DNA of 64,000 bases from Skeletonema tropicum (taxonomy: Eukaryota; Bacillariophyta; Thalassiosirophyceae; Thalassiosirales; Thalassiosiraceae), in NCBI GenBank assembly GCA_037178625.1, contig CM074145.1, positions 1 through 64,000 on the forward strand, read 5' to 3'. A program made the position numbers and the translations under genes. The stretch's first letter is position 1. Each line of letters begins with the position of its first letter. The notes under the pieces are model-generated. The model saw only the letters and a list, made by a program, of their open reading frames with translations, did not search any database and was not told where the DNA came from. This document shows, piece by piece, positions 1-15,932 of the stretch.

Positions 1-3000
1 GCATCGATATCCCCAGATAGCCAGCACTGGGCATCAATATCGCCAGATATCTAGCCTGGGCATCGATATCCAGTGAGATATCTAGGACTGGACATCGATA
101 TCGCCTGATATCTAGCACTGGCATCGATATCCTGTGAGATATCTAGCACTGGGCATCAATATCGCAAGATTTCTAGCACTGGGCATCGATATCATGGATA
201 TCTGCACTGGGCATCGATATCCAGTGAGAGGATATCTAACACTGGGCATCGATGTCACCAGATATCTAGCACTGGGCATCAATATCCCCAGATAATCCAG
301 CACTGGGCATAGATATCCCCAGATATCTAGCTCTGGGCATCGATATCCATGAGATATCTAGCACTGGCATCGATATCACCATATATCTAGCACTGGGCAA
401 TCGATATCCAGGGAGATATCATGTATCTGGCACGCTCGATATCCAGTGAGATATCTAGCTCTGGGCATCAATATCCAATGAGATATCTAGCACTGGGCAT
501 CGATATCACCAAGATATATCTAGCACTGGGCATCGATATCCATTGAGATATCTAGCACAGGGCATCGATATCCAGTGAGATATCTAGCACTGGGCATTGA
601 TATGCCCAGATATCCAGCACTGTGCATCGATATCCCCAGATAGCCAGCACTGGGCATCAATATCGCCAGATATCTAGCTCTGGGCATCGATATCCAGTGA
701 GATATCTAGGACTGGGCATCGATATCGCCTGATATCTAGCACTGGGCATCGATATCCTGTGAGATATCTAGCACTGGGCATCGAATATCGCAAGATTTCT
801 AGCACTGGGCATCGATATCCAGTGAGATATCTAGCACTGGGCATCGATATCCAGTGAGAGGATATCTAACACTGGGCATCGATGTCACCAGATATCTAGC
901 ACTGGGCATCAATATCCCCAGATATCCAGCACTGGGCATAGATATCCCCAGATATCTAGCTCTGGGCATCGATATCCAATGAGATATCTAGCACTGGGCA
1001 TCGATATCACCATATATCTAGCACTGGGCATCGATATCCAGCACTGGGCATCGATATCCAGTGAGATATCTAGCTCTGGGCATCAATATCCAATGAGATA
1101 TCTAGCACTGGGCATCGATATCACCATATATCTAGCACTGGGCATCGATATCCATTGAGATATCTAGCACAGGGCATCGATATCCAGTGAGATATCTAGC
1201 ACTGGGCATTGATATGCCCAGATATCCAGCACTGTGCATCGATATCCCCAGATAGCCAGCACTGGGCATCAATATCGCCAGATATCTAGCTCTGGGCATT
1301 GATCCAGTGAGATATCTAGGACTGGACATCGATATCGCCTGATATCTAGCACTGGGCATCGATATCCTGTGAGATATCTAGCACTGGGCATCGATATCGC
1401 AAGATTTCTAGCACTGGGCATCGATATCCAGTGAGATATCTAGCACTGGGCATCGATATCCAGTGAGAGGATATCTAACACTGGGCATCGATGTCACCAG
1501 ATATCTAGCACTGGGCATCATATCCCCAGATATCCAGCACTGGGCATAGATATCCCCAGATATCTAGCTCTGGGCATCGATATCCAATGAGATATCTAGC
1601 ACTGGGCATCGATATCACCATATATCTAGCACTGGGCATCGATATCCAGCACTGGGCATCGAATATCCAGTGAGATATCTAGCTCTGGGCATCAATATCC
1701 AATGAGATATCTAGCACTGGGCATCGATATCACCATATATCTAGCACTGGGCATCGATATCCATTGAGATATCTAGCACACTGGGCATCGATATCCAGTG
1801 AGGATATCCCCAGATAGCCAGCACTGGGCATCAATATCGCCAGATATCTAGCTCTGGGCATCGATATCCAGTGAGATATCTAGGACTGGACATCGATATC
1901 GCCTGATATCTAGCACTGGGCATCGATATCCAGTGAGATATCTAGCACTGGGCATCAATATCGCAAGATTTCTAGCACTGGGGCATCGGGCATCAATATC
2001 CAGTGAGATATCTAGCACTGGGCATCGATATCCAGTGAGAGGATATCTAACACTGGGCATCGATGTCACCAGATATCTAGCACTGGGCATCAATATCCCC
2101 AGAGATATCCAGCACTGGGCATAGATATCCCAGATATCTAGCTCTGGGCATCGATATCCAGTGAGATATCTAGCACTGGGCATCGATATCCATATCACCA
2201 TATATCTAGCACTGGGCATCGATATCCAGCACTGGGCATCGATATCCAGTGAGATATCTAGCTCTGGGCATCAATATCCAATGAGATATCTAGCACTGGG
2301 CATCGATATCACCATATATATCTAGCACTGGGCATCGATATCCATTGAGATATCTAGCACAGGGCATCGATATCCAGTGAGATATCTAGCACTGGGCATT
2401 GATATGCCCAGATATCCAGCACTGTGCATCGATATCCCCAGATAGCCAGCACTGGGCATCAATATCGCCAGATATCTAGCTCTGGGCATCGATATCCAGT
2501 GAGATATCTAGGACTGGACATCGATATCGCCTGATATCTAGCACTGGGCATCGATATCCTGTGAGATATCTAGCACTGGGCATCAATATCGCAAGATTTC
2601 TAGCACTGGGCATCGATATCCAGTGAGATATCTAGCACTGGGCATCGATATCCAGTGAGAGGATATCTAACACTGGGCATCGATGTCACCAGATATCTAG
2701 CACTGGGCATCAATATCCCCAGATATCCAGCACTGGGCATAGATATCCCCAGATATCTAGCTCTGGGCATCGATATCCAATGAGATATCTAGCACTGGGC
2801 ATCGATATCACCATATATCTAGCACTGGGCATCGATATCCAGCACTGGGCATCGATATCCAGTGAGATATCAGCTCTGGGCATCAATATCCATGAGATAT
2901 CTAGCTCTGGGCATCAATATCCAATGAGATATCTAGCACTGGGCATCGATATCACCATATATCTAGCACTGGGCATCGATATCCATTGAGATATCTAGCA

Positions 3001-6000
3001 CAGGGCATCGATATCCAGTGAGATATCTAGCACTGGGCATTGATATGCCCAGATATCCAGCACTGTGCATCGATATCCCCAGATAGCCAGCACTGGGCAT
3101 CAATATCGCCAGATATCTAGCTCTGGGCATCGATATCCAGTGAGATATCTAGGACTGGGCATCGATATCGCCTGATATCTAGCACTGGGCATCGATATCC
3201 TGTGAGATATCTAGCACTGGGCATCAATATCGCAAGATTTCTAGCACTGGACATCGGCATCAATATCAGTGAGATATCTAGCACTGGGCATCGATATCCA
3301 GTGAGAGGATATCTAACACTGGGCATCGATGTCACCAGATATCTAGCACTGGGCATCAATATCCCCAGATATCCAGCACTGGGCATAGATATCCCCAGAT
3401 ATCTAGCTCTGGGCATCGATATCCAATGAGATATCTAGCACTGGGCATCGATATCACCATATATCTAGCACTGGGCATCGATATCCAGCACTGGGCATCG
3501 ATATCCAGTGAGATATCTAGCTCTGGGCATCAATATCCAATGAGATATCTAGCACTGGGCATCGATATCACCATATATCTAGCACTGGGCATCGATATCC
3601 ATTGAGATATCTAGCACAGGGCATCGATATCCAGTGAGATATCTAGCACTGGGCATTGATATGCCCAGATATCCAGCACTGTGCATCGATATCCCCAGAT
3701 AGCCAGCACTGGGCATCAATATCGCCAGATATCTAGCTCTGGGCATCGATATCCAGTGAGATATCTAGGACTGGACATCGATATCGCCTGATATCTAGCA
3801 CTGGGCATCGATATCCTGTGAGATATCTAGCACTGGGCATCGATATCGCAAGATTTCTAGCACTGGGCATCGATATCCAGTGAGATATCTAGCACTGAAC
3901 ATCGATATCCAGTAAGAGGATATCTAACACTGGGCATCGATGTCACCAGATATCTAGCACTGGGCATCAATATCCCCAGATATCTAGCTCTGGGCATCAA
4001 TATCCAATGAGATATCTAGCACTGGGCATTGATATCACCATATATCTAGCACTGGGCATCGATATCCAGCACTGGGCATCGATATCCAGTGAGATATCTA
4101 GCTCTGGGCATCAATATCCAATGAGATATCTAGCACTGGGCATCGATATCACCATATATCTAGCACTGGGCATCGATATCCATTGAGATATCTAGCACAG
4201 GGCATCGATATCCAGTGAGATATCTAGCACTGGGCATTGATATGCCCAGATATCCAGCACTGTGCATCGATATCCCCAGATAGCCAGCACTGGGCATCAA
4301 TATCGCCAGATATCTAGCTCTGGGCATCGATATCCAGTGAGATATCTAGGACTGGACATCGATATCGCCTGATATCTAGCACTGGGCATCGATATCCTGT
4401 GAGATATCTAGCACTGGGCATCGATATCGCAAGATTTCTAGCACTGGACATCGACATCAATATCCAGTGAGATATCTAGCACTGGGCATCGATATCCAGT
4501 GAGAGGATATCTAACACTGGGCATCGATGTCACCAGATATCTAGCACTGGGCATCAATGTCCCCAGATATCTAGCCCTGGGCATAGATATCCCCAGATAT
4601 CTAGCTCTGGGCATCGATATCACCATATATCTAGCACTGGGCATCGATATCCAGCACTGGAATCGATATCCAGTGAGATATCTAGCTCTGGGCATCAATA
4701 TCCAATGAGATATCTAGCACTGGGCATCGATATCACCATATATCTAGCACTGGGCATCGATATCCAGTGAGATATCTAGCACAGGGCATCGATATCCAGT
4801 GAGATATCTAGCTCTGGGCATTGATATGCCCAGATATCCAGCACTGTGCATCGATATCCCCAGATAGCCAGCACTGGGCATCAATATCGCCAGATATCTA
4901 GCTCTGGGCATCGATATCCAGTGAGATATCTAGGACTGGACATCGATATCGCCTGATATCTAGCACTGGGCATCGATATCCTGTGAGATATCTAGCACTG
5001 GGCATCGATATCGCAAGATTTCTAGCACTGGGCATTGATATCCAGTGAGATATCTAGCACTGGGCATCGATATCCAGTGAGAGGATATCTAACACTGGGC
5101 ATCGATGTCACCAGATATCTAGCACTGGGCATCAATATCCCCAGATATCCAGCACTGGGCATAGATATCCCCAGATATCTAGCTCTGGGCATCGATATCC
5201 AATGAGATATCTAGCACTGGGCATCGATATCACCATATATCTAGCACTGGGCATCGATATCCAGCACTGGGCATCGATATCCAGTGAGATATCTAGCTCT
5301 GGGCATCAATATCCAATGAGATATCTAGCACTGGGCATCGATATCACCATATATCTAGCACTGGGCATCGATATCCATTGAGATATCTAGCACAGGGCAT
5401 CGATATCCAGTGAGATATCTAGCACTGGGCATTGATATGCCCAGATATCCAGCACTGTGCATCGATATTTCCAGATAGCCAGCACTGGGCATCAATATCG
5501 CCAGATATCTAGCTCTGGGCATCGATATCCAGTGAGATATCTAGCACTGGACATCAATATCGCCTGATATCTAGCACTGGGCATCGATATCCTGTGAGAT
5601 ATCTAGCACTGGGCATCGATATCGCAAGATTTCTAGCAATGAGCATCGGCATCAATATCCAGTGAGATATCTAGCACTGGGCATCGATATCCAGTGAGAG
5701 GATATCTAACACTGGGCATCGATGTCACCAGATATCTAGCACTGGGCATCAATATCCCCAGATATCCAGCACTGGGCATAGATATCCCCAGATATCTAGC
5801 TCTGGGCATCGATATCCAATGAGATATCTAGCACTGGGCATCGATATCACCATATATCTAGCACTGGGCATCGATATCCAGCACTGGGCATCGATATCCA
5901 GTGAGATATCTAGCTCTGGGCATCAATATCCAATGAGATATCTAGCACTGGGCATCGATATCACCATATATCTAGCACTGGGCATCGATATCCATTGAGA

Positions 6001-7294
6001 TATCTAGCACAGGGCATCGATATCCAGTGAGATATCTAGCACTGGGCATTGATATGCCCAGATATCCAGCACTGTGCATCGATATCCCCAGATAGCCAGC
6101 ACTGGGCATCAATATCGCCAGATATCTAGCTCTGGGCATCGATATCCAGTGAGATATCTAGGACTGGACATCAATATCGCCTGATATCTAGCACTGGGCA
6201 TCGATATCCTGTGAGATATCTAGCACTGGGCATCGATATCGCAAGATTTCTAGCACTGAGCATCGGCATCAATATCCAGTGAGATATCTAGCACTGGGCA
6301 TCGATATCCAGTGAGAGGATATCTAACACTGGGCATCGATGTCACCAGATATCTAGCACTGGGCATCAATATCCCCAGATATCCAGCACTGGGCATAGAT
6401 ATCCCCAGATATCTAGCTCTGGGCATCGAAATCCAATGAGATATCTAGCACTGGGCATCAATATCACCATATATCTAGCACTGGGCATCGATATCCAGCA
6501 CTGGGCATCGATATCCAGTGAGATATCTAGCTCTGGGCATCAATATCCAATGAGATATCTAGCACTGGGCATCGATATCACCATATATCTAGCACTGGGC
6601 ATCGATATCCATTGAGATATCTAGCACAGGGCATCGATATCCAGTGAGATATCTAGCACTGGGCATTGATATGCCCAGATATCCAGCACTGTGCATCGAT
6701 ATCCCCAGATAGCCAGCACTGGGCATCAATATCGCCAGATATCTAGCTCTGGGCATCGATATCCAGTGAGATATCTAGGACTGGGCATCGATATCGCCTG
6801 ATATCTAGCACTGGGCATCGATATCCTGTGAGATATCTAGCACTGGGCATCGATATGGCAAGATTTCTAGCACTGGGCATCGGCATCAATATCCAGTGAG
6901 ATATCTAGCACTGGGCATCGATATCCAGTGAGAGGATATCTAACACTGGGCATCGATGTCACCAGATATCTAGCACTGGGCATCAATATCCCCAGATATC
7001 CAGCACTGGGCATAGATATCCCCAGATATCTAGCTCTGGGCATCGATATCCAATGAGATATCTAGCACTGGGCATCGATATCACCATATATCTAGCACTG
7101 GGCATCGATATCCAGCACTGGGCATCGATATCCAGTGAGATATCTAGCTCTGGGCATCAATATCCAATGAGATATCTAGCACTGGGCATCGATATCACCA
7201 TATATCTAGCACTGGGCATCGATATCCATTGAGATATCTAGCACAGGGCATCGATATCCAGTGAGATATCTAGCACTGGGCATTGATATGCCCA

Positions 7295-7911
7295 GATATC
7301 CAGCACTGTGCATCGATATCCCCAGATAGCCAGCACTGGGCATCAATATCGCCAGATATCTAGCTCTGGGCATCGATATCCAGTGAGATATCTAGGACTG
7401 GACATCGATATCGCCTGATATCTAGCACTGGGCATCGATATCCTGTGAGATATCAAGCACTGGGCATCGATATCGCAAGATTTCTAGCACTGGGCATCGG
7501 CATCAATATCCAGTGAGATATCTAGCACTTGGCATCGATATCCAGTGAGAGGATATCTAACACTGGGCATCGATGTCACCAGATATCTAGCACTGGGCAT
7601 CAATATCCCCAGATATCCAGCACTGGGCATAGATATCCCCAGATATCTAGCTCTGGGCATCGATATCCAATGAGATATCTAGCACTGGGCATCGATATCA
7701 CCATATATCTAGCACTGGGCATCGATATCCAGCACTGGGCATCGATATCCAGTGAGATATCTAGCTCTGAACATCAATATCCAATGAGATATCTAGCACT
7801 GGGCATCGATATCACCATATATCTAGCACTGGGCATCGATATCCATTGAGATATCTAGCACAGGGCATCGATATCCAGTGAGATATCTAGCACTGGGCAT
7901 TGATATGCCCA
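7295..7911 (+). repeat. Reference higher-order repeat unit (617 bp, 20 subunits)
   Basis: One typical HOR copy. I number its subunits 2-21 (subunit 1 is the shared GATATGCCCA start, counted as the end of 21). Lengths in order are 30, 30, 32, 30, 32, 30, 38, 34, 31, 30, 30, 32, 31, 27, 24, 32, 31, 31, 32 and 30 bp, summing to 617. Diagnostic variants are GCACTGTGC in subunit 2, GATAGCCAGC in 3, GCTCTGGGC in 4, 13 and 17, GGACTGGAC in 5, GATTTCTAGC in 8, CTAACACTGG in 10, and GCACAGGGC in 20. Subunit 8 has an extra GGCATC in many copies; without it the unit is 611 bp. Subunits 15 and 16 are shortened and fused. Confidence 0.93.
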
Positions 7912-10900
7912 GATATCCAGCACTGTGCATCGATATCCCCAGATAGCCAGCACTGGGCATCAATATCGCCAGATATCTAGCTCTGGGCATCGATATCCAG
8001 TGAGATATCTAGGACTGGACATCGATATCGCCTGATATCTAGCACTGGGCATCGATATCCTGTGAGATATCTAGCACTGGGCATCGATATCGCAAGATTT
8101 CTAGCACTGGGCATCGGCATCAATATCCAGTGAGATATTTAGCACTGGGCATCGATATCCAGTGAGAGGATATCTAACACTGGGCATCGATGTCACCAGA
8201 TATCTAGCACTGGGCATCAATATCCCCAGATATCCAGCACTGGGCATAGATATCCCAAGATATCTAGCTCTGGGCATCGATATCCAATGAGATATCTAGC
8301 ACTGGGCATCGATATCACCATATATCTAGCACTGGGCATCGATATCCAGCACTGGGCATCGATATCCAGTGAGATATCTAGCTATGGGCATCAATATATC
8401 CAATGAGATATCTAGCACTGGGCATCGATATCACCATATATCTAGCACTGTGCATCGATATCCATTGAGGTATCTAGCACAAAGCATCGATATCCAGTGA
8501 GATATCTAGCACTGGGCATTGATATGCCCAGATATCCAGCACTGTGCATCGATATCCCCAGATATCCAGCACTGGGCATCAATATCGCCAGATAGCCAGC
8601 ACTGGGCATCAATATCGCCAGATATCTAGCTCTGGGCATCGATATCCAGTGAGATATCTAGGACTGGACATCAATATCGCCTGATATCTAGCACTGGGCA
8701 TCGATATCCTGTGAGATATCTAGCACTGGGCATCGATATCGCAAGATTTCTCTCACTGGGCATCGATATCCAGTGAGATATCTAGCACTGGGCATCGATA
8801 TCCAGTGAGAGGATATCTAACACTGGGCATCGATGTCACCAGATATCTAGCACTGGGCATCAATATCCCCAGATACTCAGCACTGGGCATAGATATCCCC
8901 AGATATCTAGCTCTGGGCATTGATATCCAATGAGATATCTAGCACTGGGCATCGATATCACCATATATCTAGCACTGGGCATCGATATCCAGCACTGGGC
9001 ATCGATATCCAGTGAGATATCTAGCTCTGGGTATCAATATCCAATGAGATATCTAGCACTGGGCATCGATATCACCATATATCTAGCACTGGGCATCGAT
9101 ATCCATTGAGATATCTTGCACAGGGCATCGATATCCAGTGAGATATCTAGCACTGGGCATTGATATGCCCAGATATTTAGCACTGTGCATCGATATCCCC
9201 AGATAGCCAGCACCGGGCATCAATATCGCCAGATATCTAGCTCTGGGCATCGATATCCAGTGAGATATCTAGGACTGGACATCGATATCGCCTGATATCT
9301 AGCACTGGGCATCGATATCCTGTGAGATATCTAGCACTGGGCATCGATATCGCAAGATTTCTAGCACTGGGCATCGGCATCAATATCCAGTGAGATATCT
9401 AGCACTGGGCATCGATATCCAGTGAGAGGATATCTAACACTGGGCATCGATGTCACCAGATATCTAGCACTGGGCATCAATATCCCCAGATATCCAGCAC
9501 TGGGCATAGATATCCCCAGATATCTAGCTCTGGGCATCGATATCCAATGAGATATCTAGCACTGGGCAACGATATCACCATATATCTAGCACTGGGCATC
9601 GATATCCAGCACTGGGCATCGATATCCAGTGAGATATCTAGCTCTGGGCATCAATATCCAATGAGATATCTAGCACTGGGCATCGATATCACCATATATC
9701 TAGCACTGGGCATCGATATCCATTGAGATATCTAGCACAGGGCAACGATATCCAGTGAGATATCTAGCACTGGGCATTGATATGCCCAGATATCCAGCAC
9801 TGTGCATCGATATCCCCAGATAGCCAGCACTGGGCATCAATATCGCCAGATATCTATTTCTGGGCATCGATATCCAGTGAGATATCTAGGACTGGACATC
9901 GATATCGCCTGATATCTAGCACTGGGCATCGATATCCAGTGAGATATCTAGCACTGGGCATCGATATCGCAAGATTTCTAGCACTGGGCATCGATATCCA
10001 GTGAGATATCTAGCACTGGGCATCGATATCCAGTGAGAGGAAATCTAACACTGGGCATCGATGTCACCAGATATCTAGCACTGGGCATCAATATCCCCAG
10101 ATATCCAGCACTGGGCATAGATATCCCCAGATATCTAGCTCTGGGCATCGATATCCAATGAGATATCTAGCACTGGGCATCAATATCCAGCACTGGGCAT
10201 CGATATCCAGTGAGATATCTAGCTCTGGGCATCAATATCCAATGAGATATCTAGCACTGGGCATCGATATCACCATATATCTAGCACTGGGCATCGATAT
10301 CCATTGAGATATCTAGCACAGGGCATCGATATCCAGTGAGATATCTAGCACTGGGCATTGATATGCCCAGATATCCAGCACTGTGCATCGATATCCCCAG
10401 ATAGCCAGCACTGGGCATCAATACCGCCAGATATCTAGCTCTGGGCATCGATATCCAGTGAGATATCTAGGACTGGACATCGATATCGCCTGATATCTAG
10501 CACTGGGCATCGATATCCTGTGAGATATCTAGCACTGGGCATCGATATCGCAAGATTTCTAGCACTGGGCATCGGCATCAATATCCAGTGAGATATCTAG
10601 CACTGGGCATCGATATCCAGTGAGAGGATATCTAACACTGGGCATCGATGTCACCAGATATCTAGCACTGGGCATCAATATCCCCAGATATCCAGCACTG
10701 GGCATAGATATCCCCAGATATCTAGCTCTGGGCATCGATATCCAATGAGATATCTAGCACTGGGCATCGATATCACCATATATCTAGCACTGGGCATCGA
10801 TATCCAGCACTGGGCATCGATATCCAGTGAGATATCTAGCTCTGGGCATCAAAATCCAATGAGATATCTAGCACTGGGCATCGATATCACCATATATCTA

Positions 10901-12270
10901 GCACTGGGCATCGATATCCATTGAGATATCTAGCACAGGGCATCGATATCCAGTGAGATATCTAGCACTGGGCATTGATATGCCCAGATATCCAGAACTG
11001 TGCATCAATATTGCCAGATATCTAGCTCTGGGCATCGATATCCAGTGAGATATCTAGGACTGGACATCGATATCGCCTGATATCTAGCACTGGGCATCGA
11101 TATCCTGTGAGATATCTAGCACTGGGCATCGATATCGCAAGATTTCTAGCACTGGGCATCGGCATCAATATCCAGTGAGATATCTAGCACTGGGCATCGA
11201 TATCCAGTGAGAGGATATCTAACACTGGGCATCGATGTCACCAGATATCTAGCACTGGGCATCAATATCCCCAGTTATCCAGCACTGGGCATAGATATCC
11301 CCAGATATCTAGCTCTGGGCATCGATATCCAATGAGATATCTAGCACTGGGCATCGATATCACCATATATCTAGCACTGGGCATCGATATCCAGCACTGG
11401 GCATCGATATCCAGTGAGATATCTAGCTCTGGGCATCAATATCCAATAAGATATCTAGCACTGGGCATCGATATCACCATATATCTAGCACTGGGCATCG
11501 ATATCCATTGAGATATCTAGCACAGGGCATCGATATCCAGTGAGATATCTAGCACTGGGCATTGATATGCCCAGATATCCAGCAATGTGCATCGATATCC
11601 CCAGATAGCCAGCACTGGGCATCAATATCGCCAGATATCTAGCTCTGGGCATCGATATCCAGTGAGATATCTAGGACTGGACATCGATATCGCCTGATAT
11701 CTAGCACTGGGCATCGATATCCTGTGAGATATCTAGCACTGGGCATCGATATCGCAAGATTTCTAGAACTGGGCATCGGCATCAATATCCAGTGAGATAT
11801 CTAGCACTGGGCATCGATATCCAGTGAGAGGATATCTAACACTGGGCAGCAAGATTTCTAGCACTGGGCATCGATATCCAGTGAGATATCTAGCACTGGG
11901 CATCGATATCCAGAGAGAGGATATCTAACACTGGGCATCGATGTCACCAGATATCTAGCACTGGGCATCAATATCCCCAGATATCCAGCACTGGGCATAG
12001 ATATCCCCAGATAATCTAGCTCTGGGCATCGATATCCAATGAGATATCTAGCACTGGGCATCGATATCACCATATATCTAGCACTGGGCATCGATTTCCA
12101 GCACTGGGCATCGATATCCAGTGAGATATCTAGCTCTGGGCATCAATATCCAATGAGATATCTAGCACTGGGCATCAATATCACCATATATCTATCACTG
12201 GGCATCGATATCCATTGAGATATCTAGCACAGGGCATTGATATCCAGTGAGATATCTAGCACTGGGCATT

Positions 12271-12987
12271 GATATGCCCAGATATCCAGCACTGTGCATC
12301 GATATGCCCAGATATCCAGCATTGGGCATCAATATCGCCAGATATCTAGCTCTGGGCATCGATATCCAGTGAGATATCTAGGACTGAACATCGATATCGC
12401 CTGATATCTAGCACTGGACATCGATATCCTGTGAGATATCTAGCACTGGGCATCGATATCGCAAGATTTCTAGCACTGGGCATCGATATCCAGTGAGAGG
12501 ATATCTAACACTGGGCATCGATGTCACCAGATATCTAACACTGGGCATCAATATCCCCAGATATCCAGCACAGGGCATCGATATCCAGTGAGATATCTAG
12601 CACTGGGCATTGATATGCCCAGATATCCAGCACTGTGCATCGATATCCCCAGATAGCCAGCACTGGGCATCAATATCGCCAGATATCTAGCTCTGGGCAT
12701 CGATATCCAGTGAGATATCTAGGACTGGACATCGATATCGCCTGATATCTAGCACTGGGCATCGATATCCTGTGAGATATCTAGCACTGGGCATCGATAT
12801 CGCAAGATTTCTAGCACTGGGCATCGATATCCAGTGAGATATCTAGCACTGGGCATCGATATCCAGTGAGAGGATATCTAACATTGGGCATCGATGTCAC
12901 CAGATATCTAGCACTGGGCATCAATATCCCCAGATATCCAGCACTGGGCATTGATATCCAGTGAGCAGATATCTAGCACTGGGCATT
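12271..12987 (+). repeat. Two shortened HOR copies (about 341 and 376 bp)
   Basis: The GATATGCCC landmark occurs at about 12,271, 12,612 and 12,988, so two consecutive units are little more than half length. Each lacks roughly subunits 12-19: the CCCCA-linked subunit 11 runs into a subunit carrying the GCACAGGGC or CCAGTGAG signature of subunit 20. Just upstream, near 11,848, subunit 10 jumps back to subunit 8 (GGGCAGCAAGATTTC), giving a local partial duplication. These are the expected products of unequal exchange inside the array. Confidence 0.85.
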
Positions 12988-15932
12988 GATATGCCCAGAT
13001 ATCCAGCACTGTGCATCGATATCCCCAGATAGCCAGCACTGGGCATCAATATCGCCAGATATTTAGCTCTGGGCATCGATATCTAGTGAGATATCTAGGA
13101 CTGGACATCGATATCGCCTGATATCTAGCACTGGGCATCGATATCCTGTGAGATATCTAGCACTGGGCATCGATATCGCAAGATTTCTAGCACTGGGCAT
13201 CGATATCCAGTGAGATATCTAGCACTGGGCATCGATATCCAGTGAGAGGATATCTAACACTGGGCATCGATGTCACCAGATATCTAGCACTGGGCATCAA
13301 TATCCCCAGAGATCCAGCACTGGGCATAGATATCCCCAGATATCTAGCTCTGGGCATCGATATCCAATGAGATATCTAGCACTGGGCATCGATATCACCA
13401 TATATCTAGCACTGGGCATCGTTATCCAGTGAGATATCTAGCTCTGGGCATCAATATCCAATGAGATATCTAGCACTGGGCATCGATATCACCATATATC
13501 TAGCACTGGGCATCGATATCCATTGAGATATCTAGCACAGGGCATCGATATCCAGTGAGATATCTAGCACTGGACATTGATATGCCCAGATATCCAGCAC
13601 TGTGCATCGATATCCCCAGATAGCCAGCACTGGGCATCAATATCGCCAGATATCTAGCTCTGGGCATCGATATCCAGTGAGATATCTAGGACTGGACATC
13701 GATATCGCCTGATATCTAGCACTGGGCATTGATATCCTGTGAGATATCTAGCACTGGGCATCAATATTGCAAGATTTCTAGCACTGGGCATCGATATCCA
13801 GTGAGATATCTAGCACTGGGCATCGATATCCAGTGAGAGGATATCTAACACTGGGCATCGATGTCACCAGATATCTAGCACTGGGCATCAATATCCCCAG
13901 ATATCCAGCACTGGGCATAGATATCCCCAGATATCTAGCTCTGGGCATCGATATCCAATGAGATATCTAGCACTGGGCATCAATATCACCATATATCTAG
14001 CACTGGGCATCGATATCCAGCACTGGGCATCGATATCCAGTGAGATATCTAGCTCTGGGCATCAATATCCAATGAGACATCTAGCACTGGGCTTCGATAT
14101 CACCATATATCTAGCACTGGGCATCGATATCCATTGAGATATCTAGCACAGGGCATCGATATCCAGTGAGATATCTAGCACTGGGCATTGATATGCCCAG
14201 ATATCCAGCACTGTGCATCGATATCCCCAGATAGCCAGCACTGGGCATCAATATCGCCAGATATCTAGCTCTGGGCATCGATATCCAGTGAGATATCTAG
14301 GACAAGACATCGATATCGCCTGATATCTATTACTGGGCATCGATATCCTGTGAGATATCTAGCACTGGGCATCGATATCGCAAGATTTCTAGCACTGGGC
14401 ATCGATATCCAGTGAGAGGATATCTAACACTGGGCATCGATGTCACCAGATATCTAGCACTGGGCATCAATATCCCCAGATATCCAGCACTGGGCATAGA
14501 TATCCACAGATATCTAGCTCTGGGCATCGATATCCAATGAGATATCTAGCACTGGGCATAGATATCACCATATATCTAGCACTGGGCATAGATATCCCCA
14601 GATATCTAGCTCTGGGCATCGATATCCAATGAGATATCTAGCACTGGGCATAGATATCACCATATATCTAGCACTGGGCATTGATATCCAGCACTGGGCA
14701 TCGATATCCAGTGAGATATATCGCTCTGGGCATCAATATCCAATGAGATATCTAGCACTGGGCATCGATATCACCATATATCTAGCACTGGGCATCGATA
14801 TCCATTGAGATATCTTGCACAGGGCATCGATATCCAGTGAGATATCTAGCACTGGGCATTGATATGCCCAGATATCCAGCACTGTGCATCGATATCCCTA
14901 GATAGCCAGCACTGGGCATCAATATCGCCAGATATCTAGCTCTGGGCATCGATATCCAGTGAGATATCTAGGACTGGACATCGATATCGCCTGATATCTA
15001 GCACTGGGCATCGATATCCTGTGAGATATCTAGCACTGGGCATAGATATCGCAAGATTTCTAGCACTGGACATCGGCATCGATATCTCACGATATCTAGC
15101 ACTGGGCATCGATATCCAGTGAGAGGATATCTAACACTGGGCATCGATGTCACCAGATATCTAGCACTGGGCATCAATATCCCCAGATATCCAGCACTGG
15201 GCATAGATATCCCCAGATATCTAGCTCTGGGCATCGATATCCAATGAGATATCTAGCACTGGGCATCGATATCACCATATATCTAGCACTGGGCATCGAT
15301 ATCCAGCACTGGGCATCGATATCCAGTGAGATATCTAGCTCTGGGCATCAATATCCAATGAGATATCTAGCACTGGGCATCGATATCACCATATATCTAG
15401 CACTGGGCATCGATATCCATTGAGATATCTAGCACAGGGCATCGATATCCAGTGAGATATCTAGCACTGGGCATTGATATGCCCAGATATCCAGCACTGT
15501 GCATCGATATCCCCAGATAGCCAGCACTGGGCATCAATACCGCCAGATATCTAGCTCTGGGCATCGATATCCAGTGAGATATCTAGGACTGGACATCGAT
15601 ATCGCCTGATATCTAGCACTGGGCATCGATATCCTGTGAGATATCTAGCACTGGGCATCGATATCGCAAGATTTCTAGCACTGGGCATCGATATCCAGTG
15701 AGATATCTAGCACTGGGCATCGATATCCAGTGAGAGGATATCTAACACTGGGCATCGATGTCACCAGATATCTAGCACTGGGCATCAATATCCCCAGATA
15801 TCCAGCACTGGGCATAGAAATGCCCAGATATCTAGCTCTGGGCATCGATATCCAATGAGATATCTAGCACTGGGCATCGATATCACCATATATCTAGCAC
15901 AAGGCATCGATATCCAGTGAGATATCTAGCTC

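Larger units (their letters stand above)
1..15932 (+). repeat. Satellite array, block 1 (forward orientation)
   Basis: Uninterrupted tandem repeat. Each subunit of about 31 bp carries a 20-nt core close to GATATCTAGCACTGGGCATC followed by GATATC plus a variable linker (CCAGTGA, CCCCA, GCCA, GCCT, CTGTGA, GCAA, CACCAT, CCATTGA, CCAATGA). The linkers recur in fixed order, so the true period is a higher-order repeat near 617 bp. The landmark GATATGCCCAGATATCCAGC recurs at 5433, 6051, 6668, 7285, 7902, 8521, 9162 and 9779, giving spacings of 617-641. Open frames of 60-120 codons inside it are by-products of the repeat and are not genes. The array continues beyond the left window edge. Confidence 0.98.
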
